Positions 1 to 12,192 are shown, counted from the first letter of the stretch. The stretch is DNA of 64,000 nt from Avena insularis (GCA_023614405.1 CM042694.1:478923392-478987391), one strand, 5' to 3'. The notes: generated from the sequence alone by a model not told the origin. Program-made: numbers and translations.

Positions 1-1291
1 TTTGTGTATTTTATTTGGCCAAATACCCCCACTATACATAGGGGAGGGGAGGTACTACCTCCCTGAAAGTCCTAGGGTGGGACTAAAGGAGAGGAGGGGG
101 AGGGGAGGCTGTCGGCCACCTAGTGGGCCCTGCGTGGGGGCTAGGCCCAGCCGGCCACCCCTTGTCCCCTCTCCCTCTCTCCTTTCCCTAATGGGCCCTC
201 TCCCCTCTGGGAATTGGCCCATTAAGCCTTTAACCATTTAAATTGATTTTTCTCTTTATTAAATAATTATGAATAAATGATTAAATCAATATTTAACATT
301 CATTCACATATTATTCAACCTCCGTGGTTATGGAACACTTCCACCTCCACTTCGGACATCCTCCGGACTTGCCGAAACCCTTCCGGTTTTCTCTCTACAA
401 ATCTTTGGCGATTCTACCGATCCTATAAACACTCTCTAAGCATCATCAAGCCCTTAAGCATGATACCCCACGTTTCAGGAACACTCCAGACATGGTCGGG
501 ACACTCCCGCACCAATGATCGACAGAGGGACCTGGATGGCCATGTGACCCCTGTGCGTTCCATGAAGATCTTTTGTCGTTTGAACCAGGATAGTCGTGTC
601 TTATTCCCTTTGTCTCTCAATACTTGCATTGCCCGAGATCTGATCAATGACATCACCATGTCGTTTTCAATCTCATTACTGAACAATGCTACTTGACTCG
701 TTCCGACAAGTGATATCCTCGTGATCAAATCGCACATTGCGCAGCTATTGGATATAACTTCTCCGAGTGGGCCCTTCGAGTATCTTCCCGTCACATGGAT
801 GGACAAATCCCGCTCTTGACATATATTGCCTCTACGGTTTCCTCCGAGTACCTGAACACACCTTTATAACCACTATATTACAAAGTGGCACTTGATGCTA
901 TCTAAGCACTCTCGGGAGACAGTGATTGATATAGTCTCACGATCTAAGGAATAGTCTACAAGGATCCATTTCTAATCATCATAACTTGAACTTCGTGACA
1001 TGATCGGGTCACGATGTTTAGGTTGGGTATTGGTTCATCATCTCATTCTCAGAATGAGATGACTCCATTTCCAACTGGCATAAATGCCACATGATTAGGA
1101 AATATCATCATCTGTTGACCAATGAACCAGTGACTAGAGTTTCACTGGGAACCCCTGGTTGTTTGTATATCACACGTGTATTGATGTTTCCACTCAATAC
1201 AGTTATAGCATGATATAAAACTTAATCATAAACTATATGAAATATGATAATAGTCCTTATAACTATTTGTCTCTAGGGCATATTTCCAACA
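1..1291 (-). mobile_element. Angela/BARE-1/WIS-type Copia LTR, cut by window edge
   Basis: On the plus strand the block ends CATATTTCCAACA at 1291. Its reverse complement TGTTGGAAATATG is the start of the Angela/BARE-1/WIS group of Triticeae Copia LTRs. Only the first 1.29 kb of the LTR (U3 side) is in the window; the rest, including the 3' end and any internal domain, lies to the left. A GC-rich stretch at about 60-240 and a degraded TATA-like stretch near 30-45 (minus strand) fit the promoter side of such an LTR. The small ORFs here are not coding. It cannot be told from the window whether this is a solo LTR or part of a full element. Confidence 0.85.
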
Positions 1292-1693
1292 GGCCTTTCC
1301 CTTCCTCGCTAGTGGCGGCATGGCCGCCGATGTATGGGGAGCTTGGTACCTCTTCGGTGGCATGGCGGTAGTGGATCTCGTCTGTTGGAGGAAATGGCGG
1401 GAGTAGGCGGTGATGAGTGGGAAAGGGTTGATGTGGAGGGAAAAGGGAGGGAAGCTAATTTTTTGAGGTAGAAGGTTGATGTGTCACCGACAAGGGTGGT
1501 CCACCCCCTTCTCCAATGCCATCCGGTGCCCCCGCTAGTCCCCCTTGTGTTGACTTTGGCTTAGGGGTGTCGTATGATATGTTGGGCCACGCTGACACCA
1601 AATACTTTTTGGGAGAGGCGACTGGGCATTTTTTTGGTTCCGATACACCCATAGGCCACTTAGGGGGGATTTAGGGGGTGAGTGGAGATGCTC
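1292..1693. mobile_element. Fragment with a Harbinger-like terminal inverted repeat
   Basis: The right end reads GAGATGCTC (1685-1693) followed by TAA. This is the same terminal 9-mer as the right end of the complete Harbinger-type element at 6514-7772. The left end is missing because the Copia LTR abuts at 1291. The GC-rich body has no useful ORF. It is probably a truncated non-autonomous PIF/Harbinger element; with one end only, the class is tentative. Confidence 0.4.
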
Positions 1694-2734
1694 TAATAAC
1701 CTGATGGATTATGATCTTAGCTCCTTAAATGGTTGATACCTTCAATCCGGATTCATGGATGCAGTATAGTAGCTTTTTCCCTAGTAGACCTAGGTCAAAT
1801 GGCACGTATGCCCCAAGTGTGGTTTTCGTAATTAATGACAATCTCTATGGAATAACGTGTAAATTGAGTTTCACTTGTAGGCTTGTCCATTGGCATCACT
1901 TGGACCATGTGTTGGTTTCAAGGTTGAAAAAGAAGAAGCAATGTCCAAGGGTTTTGTGCCTATTGGAATCAAGTAGAAGAAGAATAAGATCAAGTATGTC
2001 TTGAAGAATAAGAAGATGGAGTTCCTTATGGTTATCTTCTAGACATCATTTAGAAATGAAGGGCAAGCTCAAGGTGCGCCATCTCTAGAAGATCTCATGC
2101 TTGAAGCTTTCCATCCTCGATGATCATGGAGTGATGAAGACAAGTTCAAAGAAGAGGTTTCCCCATGGAGTATGGGGAATCAATTCACAAGTCTTCATCA
2201 AGCAAAGAGCAAGAAAGTGCAATCAAGAAAGGCGATCCATCTTGAGAAGAACAAGACGGTATACATCAAGCTCAAGTGGAATGCTCAAGGCAAAGGTATG
2301 ATCTTGATAGGTTTTCTACTTTACCGGTCTCTTGTAGTCTTGGGAGAGTGGGTTTAGGATAGATAGCCGTACTATCAAGAGGGTCTCTCGAGTGGGTGAC
2401 TCGATCGTATCTTTCAGAGAGAGATCAAATCTTTGCATACATAGCATAATCTTTCTTGGTTGTTTTTGGATCTTGTCCATGTGAGGATCTAGAGCTTGTG
2501 GTTATCTTCATAACAAGCTCTAGTTCATCAAAAATGGATTTCCCTTGCATATCTTATTGCATTTTTTATCTTGCTGGTTTTCTGGCTCCACACCTTGGAA
2601 GATATATAACATATATATTCATGGTATTTTCTCCCTTGGTGATACCCAACATTTCTTTCCAACAAAATTGGTTTCATCTTGTTTGGAGTTCGTATGCGAA
2701 AGTTATTGTAGTTTTGGTTCTGTAGTTTTCCTTA

Positions 2735-3090
2735 GGCGGAAGTTCTGGTGAGCCACCATAAGTACCGCTAGGGCACTCTTGCCACTGGTAGTACCGGTGG
2801 AAGTACCAGAGCCACTTTCGCTCATCCTAGTTTTGGTTCAGTAGCCTCTCTGTTTTTAAGACCTATTTGTCGGAACTTCGATCGGAAGTAAAGGCGGTAG
2901 TACTGTCTGTGGGCGGAAGTACTGGCCAGCCGCCGGAAGTACCGCTCGGGCAAAATTGCCACCGGTAGTACCAGCCGAAGTACCAGGGCTACTTCCGATC
3001 ATCCTAATTTTGGTTCAGTATCCTCTTCACATGTTGAGTGCTATTTTTCAGAACTTTGGTCGGAAGTTAAGCCGGTAGTACTGGTGGAAG
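2735..3090 (+). repeat. 177-bp tandem duplication inside the solo LTR
   Basis: A unit starting GGCGGAAGTTCTGG at 2735 is repeated with changes from 2912 (GGCGGAAGTACTGG), and a partial third unit begins around 3075. Each unit carries several variants of GGTAGTACCGGTGGAAGTACC and a shared stretch ATTTTGGTTCAGTA. It lies 130-480 bp upstream of the TATA-like box, where LTR enhancer repeats usually sit. Confidence 0.7.
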
Positions 3091-3215
3091 TTTCGACCTT
3101 GTTCTTTTCATGCAACTTCTTGTGACCGTTAGCCAGGTGCCAGCGGTAGTACCGGTCATCCACCGGTACTACCAGCCAGGGTCGTAAAATCCCAAACGGT
3201 CAGATCTGGGAGCCC

Positions 3216-3222
3216 TTTAAAA
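3216..3222 (+). promoter_or_regulatory. TATA-like box of the solo LTR
   Basis: TTTAAAA sits in CCCTTTAAAAGGGG, followed by a pyrimidine-rich stretch typical of a plant transcription start region. It would drive plus-strand transcription into the right flank of the LTR. Activity cannot be judged from sequence alone. Confidence 0.4.
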
Positions 3223-4355
3223 GGGGATCCTCTTCCCCTTCGTCGGTCCAAGTCTTTTGGTCCATTTTTCACTCTCTCTCTCCTCCATTGTTGACCTTGA
3301 AGAGCTTTCCCTCTCCCCTTCCCCCTCCTATGATTCTTGCATCTTTTTGAGGGATTTGAGAGAGGATATCTAGATCTACAGCCCCCACCAAAACAAATCC
3401 CTTCTTTGTGAAGGAATCATTGGGACCTAGATCTTGGAGAGTTTTTTGTTCTCCTCTTGTGTTCTTCCTCTTTTATTCCCCAATAGATTTTGTAGCTTTG
3501 GTGGAATTTGAGAGAGAAGGACTTGCCTCTTGCGTTTGGTGCATAGGTTTGAGTTCTCATTGGAGATTCGACGAGTTCAAGCTCTTGAGCTTGTTTCTCT
3601 TGGGTTCTTGGAACCCTAGATGGTTGTGTGGAGTTGTGGTGTGTTCTTGAGGCCTCCAATTGAGATGTGGAGATTCCTCAAGCTTGTGTACTATTGTGGC
3701 ATTATTCATGGGGGGCTCCAATTGTTGTGGAGTTTCCTCAAGCCTGTAGCCTTTGTGGCGTTTCTTGGGAGCCCTCCAATTGAGTTGTGGAGCTTGTACC
3801 TTGTACGGGTTCGGTGACCGCCCTCAAGTGTCCCATAGTGTATCGTGAGTAGGCCTTTGTGGCGAGCTCACGGGAGAATAGGGTGAGCCTTTTGTGGCAC
3901 CGGTGTGTTGCGTGCCTTCGCATCTTGGGATGAGGCTTTGTGTCGCATTGGTGAGCATCGAGCCACCACACCTCAAGGTGAGCCATTTGTGGCATTTGAA
4001 GTACATTGCGCCATCGCAACTCTCCAATAGAGACATAGCTTCTTTGGAAGTGAACTTGGGGATAAAAATCATCGTCTCCACGTCCATCGGTTATCTCTCA
4101 ACCAAGCCCTTTACTTATGCAATTTACATTGTGATAGCCTTCGTGCTTGAAGTATTATATCTTGCTATCACCTTGTTGCTTGTCTTGCTTAGCATAGGTT
4201 GATGGTGTACTTGGTTGAACCTAGTGTTTGTAGGTTTTATGCTCTATAAATTAAATGTTAGTTTTATTTCGCATTTATTATATCCTAAACCGTAATTATT
4301 TTAAAACGCCTATTCACCCTCCCCTCTAGGCGACATCCGTTTCCCTTTCACTAGG

Positions 4356-5680
4356 TTTAATCGAACCTTGGGAAACAATGCTAAAAGGAAATTAATAAGG
4401 CACGTCTACAAGACTTGTTTCTTTGTTTTACCTTTGTTTACTAGACCTTTCTAGTTTACTTTGGATCGTGGATTATTTGAATGGATGGAGATAGGCCAGG
4501 GTTGAACATTCACCTACAGCTGTACATCATATGGGATAGAGATAGTAATACGCATATTCATGTGTAATGATTTAACTAAGATAAAATTTGTGGACAACAC
4601 ATGCTGATATACTAGAGTCCCTGCGAATCACAAGCATAGCATTAGTCTTTTGATCCAACCGTTGTAACCACGAAATACCGGGCTTACAACAATTATTAAG
4701 TAAAAAAACATAGATCAAAGCCTTAATAAGTGATGTTGTTGTTGTTCCCAGATGGATCGCTAAGCAAATACCTTACTCCCCTTTCTACCACTGGATTTTT
4801 TACGAGATCGCCGCTGTTGAAGTATCTCACCTCAAGCCTTTACCAATCTATGGGATATTGGGTACCTACAAGTCCATAGACCGAGACAAGAGATAGAGAA
4901 ACAAAGATACAAGTCTCTATTCAATCAATACATAGTACTTCCATGGATTAGATGCACATAATTGTTGCGAGGTTTCACCCCAACCTGCATCCCATGCGGA
5001 CTACTCACTCACAACAATAAGATCAAGGATAGAAAACATTTGCAAAATACTTAGATTGAAATCAAATATTTTTAAAATGGTCGCCGAATCACAAGGAGAT
5101 CTCAAGTACAAGCTAATGGCTATGGCTATGGAGAAGATGGATGGTGGAGAGGTTGAACTATGGTGGTGGATCCCCTTTGGTGGTGTTGTGATGCAATCTT
5201 AGAATGGCTGCCCTCTACGTGGCGGCTGGGACCTTAAAATATATAGGCGCCTTCATGAAAGTCATAGGTTCCACAAGACGAAGCCAACGCCACCTAGTAT
5301 GGGCATACGGCACGAGCGGAGCTTGCCTGTATCAGTGGTAGTTAAGCTTGCAGTAGCATAGGTTTCGACCCAAGATTGCTTGGTCATGTGGACTTCCTCA
5401 AAATCTTAATTATTGGCTCCTGATTTCGCATTAAAAGCATGATTTCCTGAACAACATAATTCAAAACAAAGGATTGCATATCTTTGCAATAATTAGTCAT
5501 TAGTGGAAAGGCTAGAGAGATTCTTGGTCAATGGTTTGACTAAAAGCGAAGTTTAAACACGGAGAAAGATGGCTATTTTCAGAGCCATCAATGGTACTAT
5601 TCCTTTGTCACTACATACTTTGGTGGGAAGTATAATGAGAAAATAGAAGGAAAAAAACCAATCAAAAATGTTAGCTTGAT
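4356..5680. other. Degenerate repeat-like sequence without genes
   Basis: No ORF with recognisable similarity is seen. On the minus strand a stretch around 5060-5250 resembles an old LTR promoter: a TATATAT-type box (plus-strand 5239-5246) followed by a GC-richer leader with CACCACC and CTCC runs. This looks like a decayed minus-strand Gypsy LTR remnant, but no termini or TSD could be found. Confidence 0.3.
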
Positions 5681-5689
5681 TTTTATGGA

Positions 5690-6510
5690 ATGGTAAGGGG
5701 CTTGGGGAGAAAGCAAAGAAATATTTTGTTAGATACACTACTTTAGGAAATTCCCTAGATTTCCTGCAAATACAAGAGACAATCATGCAAGAGTATCTAG
5801 AGAGAGTCCTAAACTGACTTTGTGGAAATATGGACATGAATTTGACTTGCTTGGGGGTGTCCTTGTTGGTGTTAAAAATAATTCTTTTCACATTTTGGAA
5901 AAAGAAAAAATGGAGATTATTTTGTCAGAGTTAAGCTAAGTAACAAAAGTAGTGGTTTTATTTGGAATCTTGTGATAGTGTATGGGGATGCCCAACAATC
6001 AGGTAAAATAGGTTTTTTTTGATTGAGCTACCACAACTCATCAATAAATCTAAAATTCCAACTATGATTGCCGGAGACTTCGAACTAACTAGGAGAAAGA
6101 GTGACAAAAATAAACCTGGTGGCTTCAATAAATGGAGCATGCTCTTCAACTCTATTATTACACAAGGAGAAGTCATGGAAACCCCCTTAGTGGTAGACAG
6201 TTCACCTGGTCCAACAATCACGATGATCCTACTTTTGAATTGTTGGACAGAGTGTTAGTCACCCCATTTGGAAATAGAAGTATCCATCAATTACTATAGA
6301 AGCTATGACTAGAGATCATTCAGATCACACTCCTATTTTGATCAAAATCGGGTGAAAACCAAAAGTACCAGGATTTTTTTAGATTCAAAAAATGTCGATT
6401 TCTAAGGCCATAACTGAAGGAAATCACCAGAAAAGAATGGATTAAATAATATAGGGGAAAATATTTAGAAGCAATTTGGCAGAAAAGAATGAGAAATATG
6501 AGAAGGGTGC
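5690..6510 (+). pseudogene. LINE (L1 type) endonuclease domain remnant
   Basis: Reading across several frames gives the layout of an L1-type apurinic endonuclease: a GVLVGVKNN-like block near 5850, LVIVYGDAQ at about 5970, IAGDFELTRRKSDKNK at about 6070, a FTWSNN-like block at about 6205, ELLDRVLV at about 6240, and a closing SDHTPILI near 6330. These match the order of catalytic and conserved blocks of the EEP fold in plant LINEs. At least three frameshifts and stops separate them, so it is dead. The 5' UTR and ORF1 are not identifiable. The fragment is interrupted at 6511-6513 by the Harbinger insertion and resumes at 7776. Confidence 0.75.
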
Positions 6511-6513
6511 TTA

Positions 6514-7772
6514 GAGCATCTCTAACCCAACCTCTATATCTTAGAGGATTAAAAGCCAGAGTAAATCGGATCCCTATATTTTTTCTCCTCTAAACCTTGG
6601 CCGCCGGAATAGACCCCCAAAACTTAGAGGAATAAAAAATTAAACATCATTTTGGAACCTCCATCACCATATGTCAGTATCTGTATTACAAACATGCATA
6701 AACATTGTCCAAAATAAATCACATCGATCAAGTTAGATCCAAAAACACCAAGTCGTCCACCTCAAAGACCACCTCAGCCACCACCACCACCACTCTCTCG
6801 GGCCAAGATCTTCACATGAGCAATCTCCCAATATGCCTTAGCTCATCCAAGGTGCTTGGGTTCATGAAAATAATGGTGCAGTCATCATCCTCCCTCTCCT
6901 TGGCCAACTTCTCCACCTCAAGTGCTAGCCATTGTTCCTCTATCTTCTTATCCTTTGACATTCTTTCCTCTTCAAGTGAAAACTTCATTCCTCCACACTT
7001 GCCAGAGTCAACATGAATTCGATCCCTTGAGAATGAGAAGAATAAAGCTGTGACATGAATTTGGTGACAGTCATCTCGGTCGCACTTGCTTGAGTTGACT
7101 TGGGAATTTCGTTTATCACCTCGCGGGTGCCAAATCAAGGTGCGACGTTGGTCGTGGATGAGGAAGAGTGTGTGGCCTTGGAGGTGGAAAACAACGGCTT
7201 GGCCTTGCCCTTGTTTGTTGAGGGCGATTACATGGGCGTCGAGGCGGCAACGACCTTCCTCTTCTTCTTCTCCTCCGTTTCCTATGAATGGGTGAGGACG
7301 GCCCCTATAGGCTTATGCTCCTATGGCCCGCTCAGCACCGGTGCAAGAGGCGGCCGTCCCACCTTCTCCGCCGCTCCTATCGCCCGCACCCCGTCGGTGG
7401 TGCCCATCTGCTTCCACGACATCGAAGGCATTGCAGGGGTCGATTTAGACGGTGTCGCATCAGCGGGAAACTCTAGTAGGGTTGTGGAACCGAGCTCCAG
7501 TGACATTCTGACAAGGGGAGGAGAGAACCATGTCACCGGTGGCGACTAGCGGTGTTTTTAGGCAGGAGAGTTGGCAGCAAGACGGGAGGAGGAAAATAAA
7601 GTCCTCGCGTTAGCGGACGACCAAATTTGGAAGTGGAGGGTGAAATTATAGAAGCCAGTATCCTAAAGAAAGTCCTTTAACTGATTATGTGGCTTCACTT
7701 AGAGGCCACTTCGGTCGTTAGAGGAGTAAAAAAGTCCTTTGGCCGATTATAGAAGTTGGGTTAGAGATGCTC
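6514..7772 (-). mobile_element. PIF/Harbinger-type DNA transposon, non-autonomous, TSD TTA
   Basis: Perfect 18-bp terminal inverted repeats are visible: GAGCATCTCTAACCCAAC at 6514 and its reverse complement ending at 7772. They are flanked by TTA at 6511-6513 and 7773-7775. The 3-bp TTA duplication and GAGCATCTC-type termini fit PIF/Harbinger. The element is 1.26 kb. It has no DDE transposase but keeps minus-strand remains of the second, Myb/NAM-associated-like ORF of such transposons, so it looks like an internal-deletion derivative. It sits inside a LINE: the LINE frame resumes on both sides. Confidence 0.85.
6812..7138 (-). pseudogene. C-terminal part of a Harbinger accessory (Myb/NAM-associated-like) protein
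   Basis: The 108-aa frame ends with a charged helical block (KFSLEEERMSKDKKIEEQW, then VEKLAKEREDDDCTIIFMN and LDELR). This matches the C-terminal pattern of the plant 'NAM-associated' proteins encoded by PIF/Harbinger elements, in which a lysine/glutamate-rich helix is followed by an (I/F)MFMD-type motif. Frames with serine/lysine-rich sequence upstream on the same strand (7140-7540) probably derive from the N-terminal part but are interrupted by stops. Such proteins assist the transposase in nuclear import and DNA binding. This copy is not functional. Confidence 0.55.
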
Positions 7773-7775
7773 TTA

Positions 7776-7990
7776 AAGCATGGAATAAAAATGTGGAAGG
7801 TTCAAATAAAAAAAGAATTATCTGATGAAAATGACAGACTTGATATCCTTAGTGAGATGAATGGGCTCACTACTATTGATAGAGCAAGGGAAATTCATTG
7901 TTAACAAGAGCTAAGAAAAATCATAAGAAAGGAATAAATAAAGTGGATCCAGAAGTGAAAACAAATTGATCTCAAAGAGGGGATGTTAAT
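7776..7990 (+). pseudogene. LINE remnant between endonuclease and reverse transcriptase
   Basis: Directly after the Harbinger TSD the sequence reads AWNKNVEGSNKK, DRLDILSEMNGLTTIDRAR and, in another frame, IRKE..IKWIQK and LKEGDVNLD. This is the linker that in plant L1-type LINEs joins the endonuclease to the RT and ends in the conserved EGDxNTxFF block. The LINE is cut off at about 7990, where an unrelated GC-rich LTR-like sequence begins, so the RT domain is missing. Confidence 0.7.
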
Positions 7991-10451
7991 TTAGACCTCG
8001 CCGCATCCCGCCACTCCTAGCCACCTCGTGCCTTTCTGACAGTGCCACGAGCTCCGCCTCATTGTCCTCATCATCCTCGTGCAGCCACGCAAGCCGGGGA
8101 GCTTCATTCTCGCTGAAATCGAGCTTGACACCCCGCCGGCCACCGCAGTCACCATCGCTGATTCGTCCCCCTCCGGCCTCCCCCGAGCTCCGCGACCCCT
8201 CCGTTGCAACCACGGTGAGCCTATGGTTTTGTAGAACATCTCCACTCCTTCCCTTCCGGTTTGTTTCGTGTTGGTGACGTGCTCCGACGTGCCCCGCTAG
8301 AGGCTCTCGCCGTCACAGCTGCTCCGGCGACCATTCGGAGGCGGCGCCACCACCACCAGGTTTCCTGCGCCGTGCTCTCTCCATCGCGCACACCCGCGCA
8401 TCTTGGCACGCACGGGATCGACAGATCCGTGCTCGACCTAGGGGCTCCTGCATTTGATGACATCATCAAGGCGTCATGCTGATGCAATAAAGCCTTTCCC
8501 TTTTATTTAATTATTTTTGTAATTGTTTTAATAATTAAAAATGCTGACAGGTGGGTCTAGTCTATCAGGGATTTATTCATTTTGGAAATTAATTTCTGAA
8601 ATTAATAAAAGTCTGACATGTGGGTCCAGGTTGTAAGATATTTAATAAACTAAAAAATGTTTAACTGTTTTAAAAATGATTAAAAATGGATTAAAAATGA
8701 GAAAAATCATAACTAATTCATTTTAACTTAGAAAAATATGCATAATATATCAAAATATTCAGAAAAATGAGATCTACACAATATAATCATAATAATGCAT
8801 TGTTAAGAAAGTTAAATGACAAGTTTAATTAGAAGAACAAAATAACCCCTCTCATGTGCGTCCGGGGTTTCTCCGAATTAGGCTTTGGACCCCTTGGACC
8901 CTGTTTAATTTAGCAACACATGTCCTAGTGTTTCATTCCAACACAATTTAACTTGTCATATCATCATCCTTGTTTGATCATTGCATTGATGCCATGTGTT
9001 GATTATTGTTTCCCTTTCTTTTTGATGTTTTGCTTCTTGCGGTAAAATACGATATCGAGATCGAGATTGAAGATCGAGATCAACACCATCAAAGATCAAC
9101 GAACAATACTTGATCAACTATAAACAAGTCAAGTACAAGATATCCAAAGCTCTGCTTATTATTGGTTATCAACAGGCAAAGGCAAGCATATCCCCACCAT
9201 TATACAATCCTATGGTTTCGAAAGCATTTCAATTCTCGCCATAATGCATATGATTCTACTGTGGTATTGTATTGATAGATAGAGTATCCTATCTATTGCA
9301 TTACTCCCTTTGAGCTTATATTACCTAATCCGCTGCTCCTAGCATAACTAGGTTTGGCTTGTGTGCACTCCTAGAGCTATTATCTGTATCTTGCTTAGCC
9401 CTGCTTAGCTGTCAGTGTTGGTTCATCCAGAAGATGTACCAAATGTAGAGAACCTAGTATGATAGGAGGACGAGGTATACTGATGAGGTAAGATAAGTGG
9501 TGAAGGTTAAACATGCTAAGGCTTGTATGGGAGGCCACGGTGGGATGTGGTTTTTGTAGTCCCATGCTCGCCACCACTAGGACCCGAGTTCTAGCCTCTT
9601 GAACCAAGACGAGCGTGCAGCCACACGGGGCCTGGAGAATCCCACAAGTAACTAACTTGCCTAGGAGATTCCATGAGTCACATAGTTTAGGCTTTCCATT
9701 CGACATATGCATACTTGGTTGTTCTCGAAGGCGGTGAAGGAGGTGCATCATAACATGTAGGTAAGTGTGGCCAGGGTTGCTTGAGGCGGTTCCTCTGGTA
9801 AACAAACCTCGCCCATATACTAGGGACCGGCTTCGGTATTTGACCCATTACGGCGGAACCCTCTTTAGGGCGTGACTCATGGTCTTGGTGAACGCAAGGT
9901 AAAGGTTGTGTCCAACCACCCTCTATCGGCCTTCCAAGGAAGAGGGCTAATCATTGTGGCATTAAGAGTTGGTTGGTACGTGTGGGTAAAGTTGTACACC
10001 CCTGCAGGGTTAAAACTTTTTGAAAACTCGTGTCCATGCTTATGGATGACTTGGAAACGTCCGTGAAGATCATAAAGAACTATAACCTAATTGTAAAACT
10101 TGGCAGTTCAACATGTGCTTAAGGATGCTTCCTCACGGGTACGAGGGGGTGATCCTAGTTAGGAGATAGTGATGATTTTGTGGATATCAAAAGATGATGA
10201 TCAATTCTTCGGATATGTCACTCTCTTATCCCCTTTAAAATATTCTGATTAGACGAGCTTCTTCTCCCTCGTGTTTTACAAACAAAAATGGCTTTATGCA
10301 AAATAACCCCACCATCCATATGTCTTGCGGAGTGCACCCTGTACTCAGCCTTGCTTTGTTGATACTTTTGCAGTAGGTAAGTGTTACCATAGAAGATGAG
10401 TTTGTTACGGCATCGACATCGACGAGTAGCTTGGGGTTCCCAGTCGGCAGC
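7991..10451 (+). mobile_element. Truncated LTR, left part (continues at 17683)
   Basis: A GC-rich leader (7991-8490, proline/serine/arginine-type ORFs without homology) is followed by AT-rich sequence. At 10451 it is split by the Athila-like element and it resumes at 17683. The joined unit ends CGGGGTGTCACA at 17977. The order GC-rich leader, long AT-rich part and a GGGTGT..CA ending resembles the long LTRs of Tekay-type chromoviruses in plus orientation with the U3 part lost. That assignment and the orientation are inference. No PBS follows, so it is a solo or truncated LTR. Confidence 0.45.
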
Positions 10452-11983
10452 TGATACGTTGCAAACGTATCTATAATTTTTGATGTTCCATGCTTGTTTT
10501 ATATCTACTTTCTTATGTTTTGTCCACACTTTGGAGTATTTTTACACACTTTCTGGGACTAACCTATTAAGAAGATGCCACAGTGCCAGTTGCCTATTTT
10601 CTTCTGTTTTTGGTTCTAGAAAAGCCAGAAAATGAATATTCTCGGAATTGGACGGGACAAAAGCCAAAGTCAATATTTCACCGAGGGGAACACGGAGCCA
10701 GAAGACTCGGCCGAGGCGGTTAGGGCTCAGCCCGCACTGGGGTGGTGCGTCTGCCTCGGGCACCTCCTCGGCCTCCCCTTTTGCCTATAAGAAGCCTATG
10801 ATACAGAAACCTTAAGGAGCAGATCAAAATTTCACGAAAGAGTCTGTAGCCGCCACCATCTCCATCCCTAGATCAGGGGGGGGGGGGATCTGAAGCTCTT
10901 CTGGGCACCCTGCCGAAGGGGAAAGATCACCCTGGAGGCCTTCTTCATCACCATGCCTGTCTCAGGTGTGATGCGTGAGTAGTTCATCCCTGGACTACGG
11001 GTCCATGTAGTAGCTAGATGGTTGTTTCTTCTCCTTTGTGCTACCATGTTTAGATATTGTGAGCTCCGTTCATGATCAAGATCATCTATTTGTAATCATA
11101 CATGTTTTGTTTGCGGGGATCCGATGGAAATTGAGATGCTATTTCAGATTGATTATTGATTCTATCATGTCTTTGTTATTTGTGATCTTGCATGCTCTCT
11201 GTTGTTAGTAGCTATCTTGGCCGAGTAGATGCTAGCAACTCCAAGAGGGAGTATTTATGCTCGATAGTGAGTTCATGCCTCTAGTAATCTGGGGAAGTGA
11301 CAGAAATCTCTAAGGTACTAGATGTGCTGTTGCTACTAGGGAGAAAATAACAATCCTTTGTTCATAGAACAATCGTATTGTTTACTTTACACACTTTGCT
11401 TAATGCAATTATCTGTTGCTTGCAACTTAATACTGGAGGGGGTTCGGATGATAACCTGAAGGTGGATTATTAGTCATAGATGCAGTTGGATTATGATCTA
11501 TGTATAATGTTGTAATGCCCAATCAAATCTCATAGGAGTCAACATGATTAGTATGTGCATGTATGCTTTCTTGGTGTCTGTCAATTGCCCCGCTGTAATT
11601 TGTTCACCCAACATGTCATCTATCTTAAGGAGAATCACCACTAGTGAACTATGGACCCTGGTCCTTTCTTTTACTATCAATCTACAATCTATTTACTGTT
11701 TTCTGTTCACTTTCTGCAAGCAATTACTATCTTCCACACAATACGTTTAATCCTTTGTTTTTAGCAAAACCGGTGAGATTGACAACCTCGCTATAAGTTG
11801 GGGGCAAAGTTCTGTGATTGTGTTGTGTAGGATTCCAAGTTGGAAACAACACCTTGGAGGTGTTTCCTTGCTCCTACTGGTTCGATAACCTTGGTTTCAT
11901 AACTGAGGGAAAACTTGCTGATGTGCTTATCATACCTTCCTCTTGGGGTTCCCCAACGAGCTTGAATATATTTTGAGCCATCA
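10452..11983 (+). repeat. 5' LTR of the non-autonomous Athila-like element
   Basis: Starts TGATACGTTGC and ends GAGCCATCA. It is about 1.53 kb and nearly collinear with the 3' LTR, apart from a variable GC-rich stretch around 10700-10760 (16375-16460 in the 3' copy). It contains a run of ten or more G at about 10877. TSD GCAGC lies at 10447-10451. Confidence 0.9.
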
Positions 11984-11994
11984 GGCTATTTTTC

Positions 11995-12012
11995 TGGCGC
12001 CGTTGCCGGGGA
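11995..12012 (+). other. Primer-binding site, TGGCGCCGTTGCCGGGGA
   Basis: It lies 11 nt after the 5' LTR and is the PBS characteristic of Athila-type Gypsy elements. A copy decayed by two C-to-T changes occurs on the minus strand at 62665-62682 in the outermost Athila-like element. Confidence 0.85.
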
Positions 12013-12192
12013 GTCAAGGACATCTTCACAAGGGGAGTCCCTCACAACCAATCTCTTTACTTTGTTTTTGTTTTGCTCTTTTATTTTTGCTTTGTTTGCT
12101 TGTTTCTTTTAAAAAAATACAAAAAATAGTTCCTACTATAGTTGTTATTTTTGTTGATCTGTTATTGTCCTGCTTTATCATTCTTTCTATCA

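Larger units (their letters stand above)
1795..4350 (+). mobile_element. Solo LTR, 2.56 kb, with TSD CTAGG
   Basis: The element is bounded by the direct repeat CTAGG at 1790-1794 and 4351-4355. Its termini are TCAAATGG (a probable mutated TG start) and CCCTTTCA, so TCAAA faces TTTCA as a short inverted end. No primer-binding site follows the right end and no second copy or internal domain is present, so this is a solo LTR left by recombination between two LTRs. It contains a TATA-like box (3216-3222), a 177-bp tandem duplication (about 2735-3090) and short unrelated ORFs. The superfamily is not certain. The 3' end (an ATTCACCCTCCCCTCTAGG-type stretch) is a common grass retroelement LTR ending. 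Confidence 0.8.

Noticed and set aside
7100..7549. 149-aa plus-strand ORF inside the Harbinger element
   Set aside because: Antisense to the Ser/Lys-rich minus-strand frame of the accessory protein, with no recognisable motif.
8062..8482. Overlapping Ser/Pro/Arg-rich ORFs on both strands
   Set aside because: GC-rich LTR leader; no homology, no consistent frame, cut off at the LINE junction.
9395..9805. 136-aa minus-strand ORF
   Set aside because: Inside the truncated LTR, no domain, no neighbouring coding signal.
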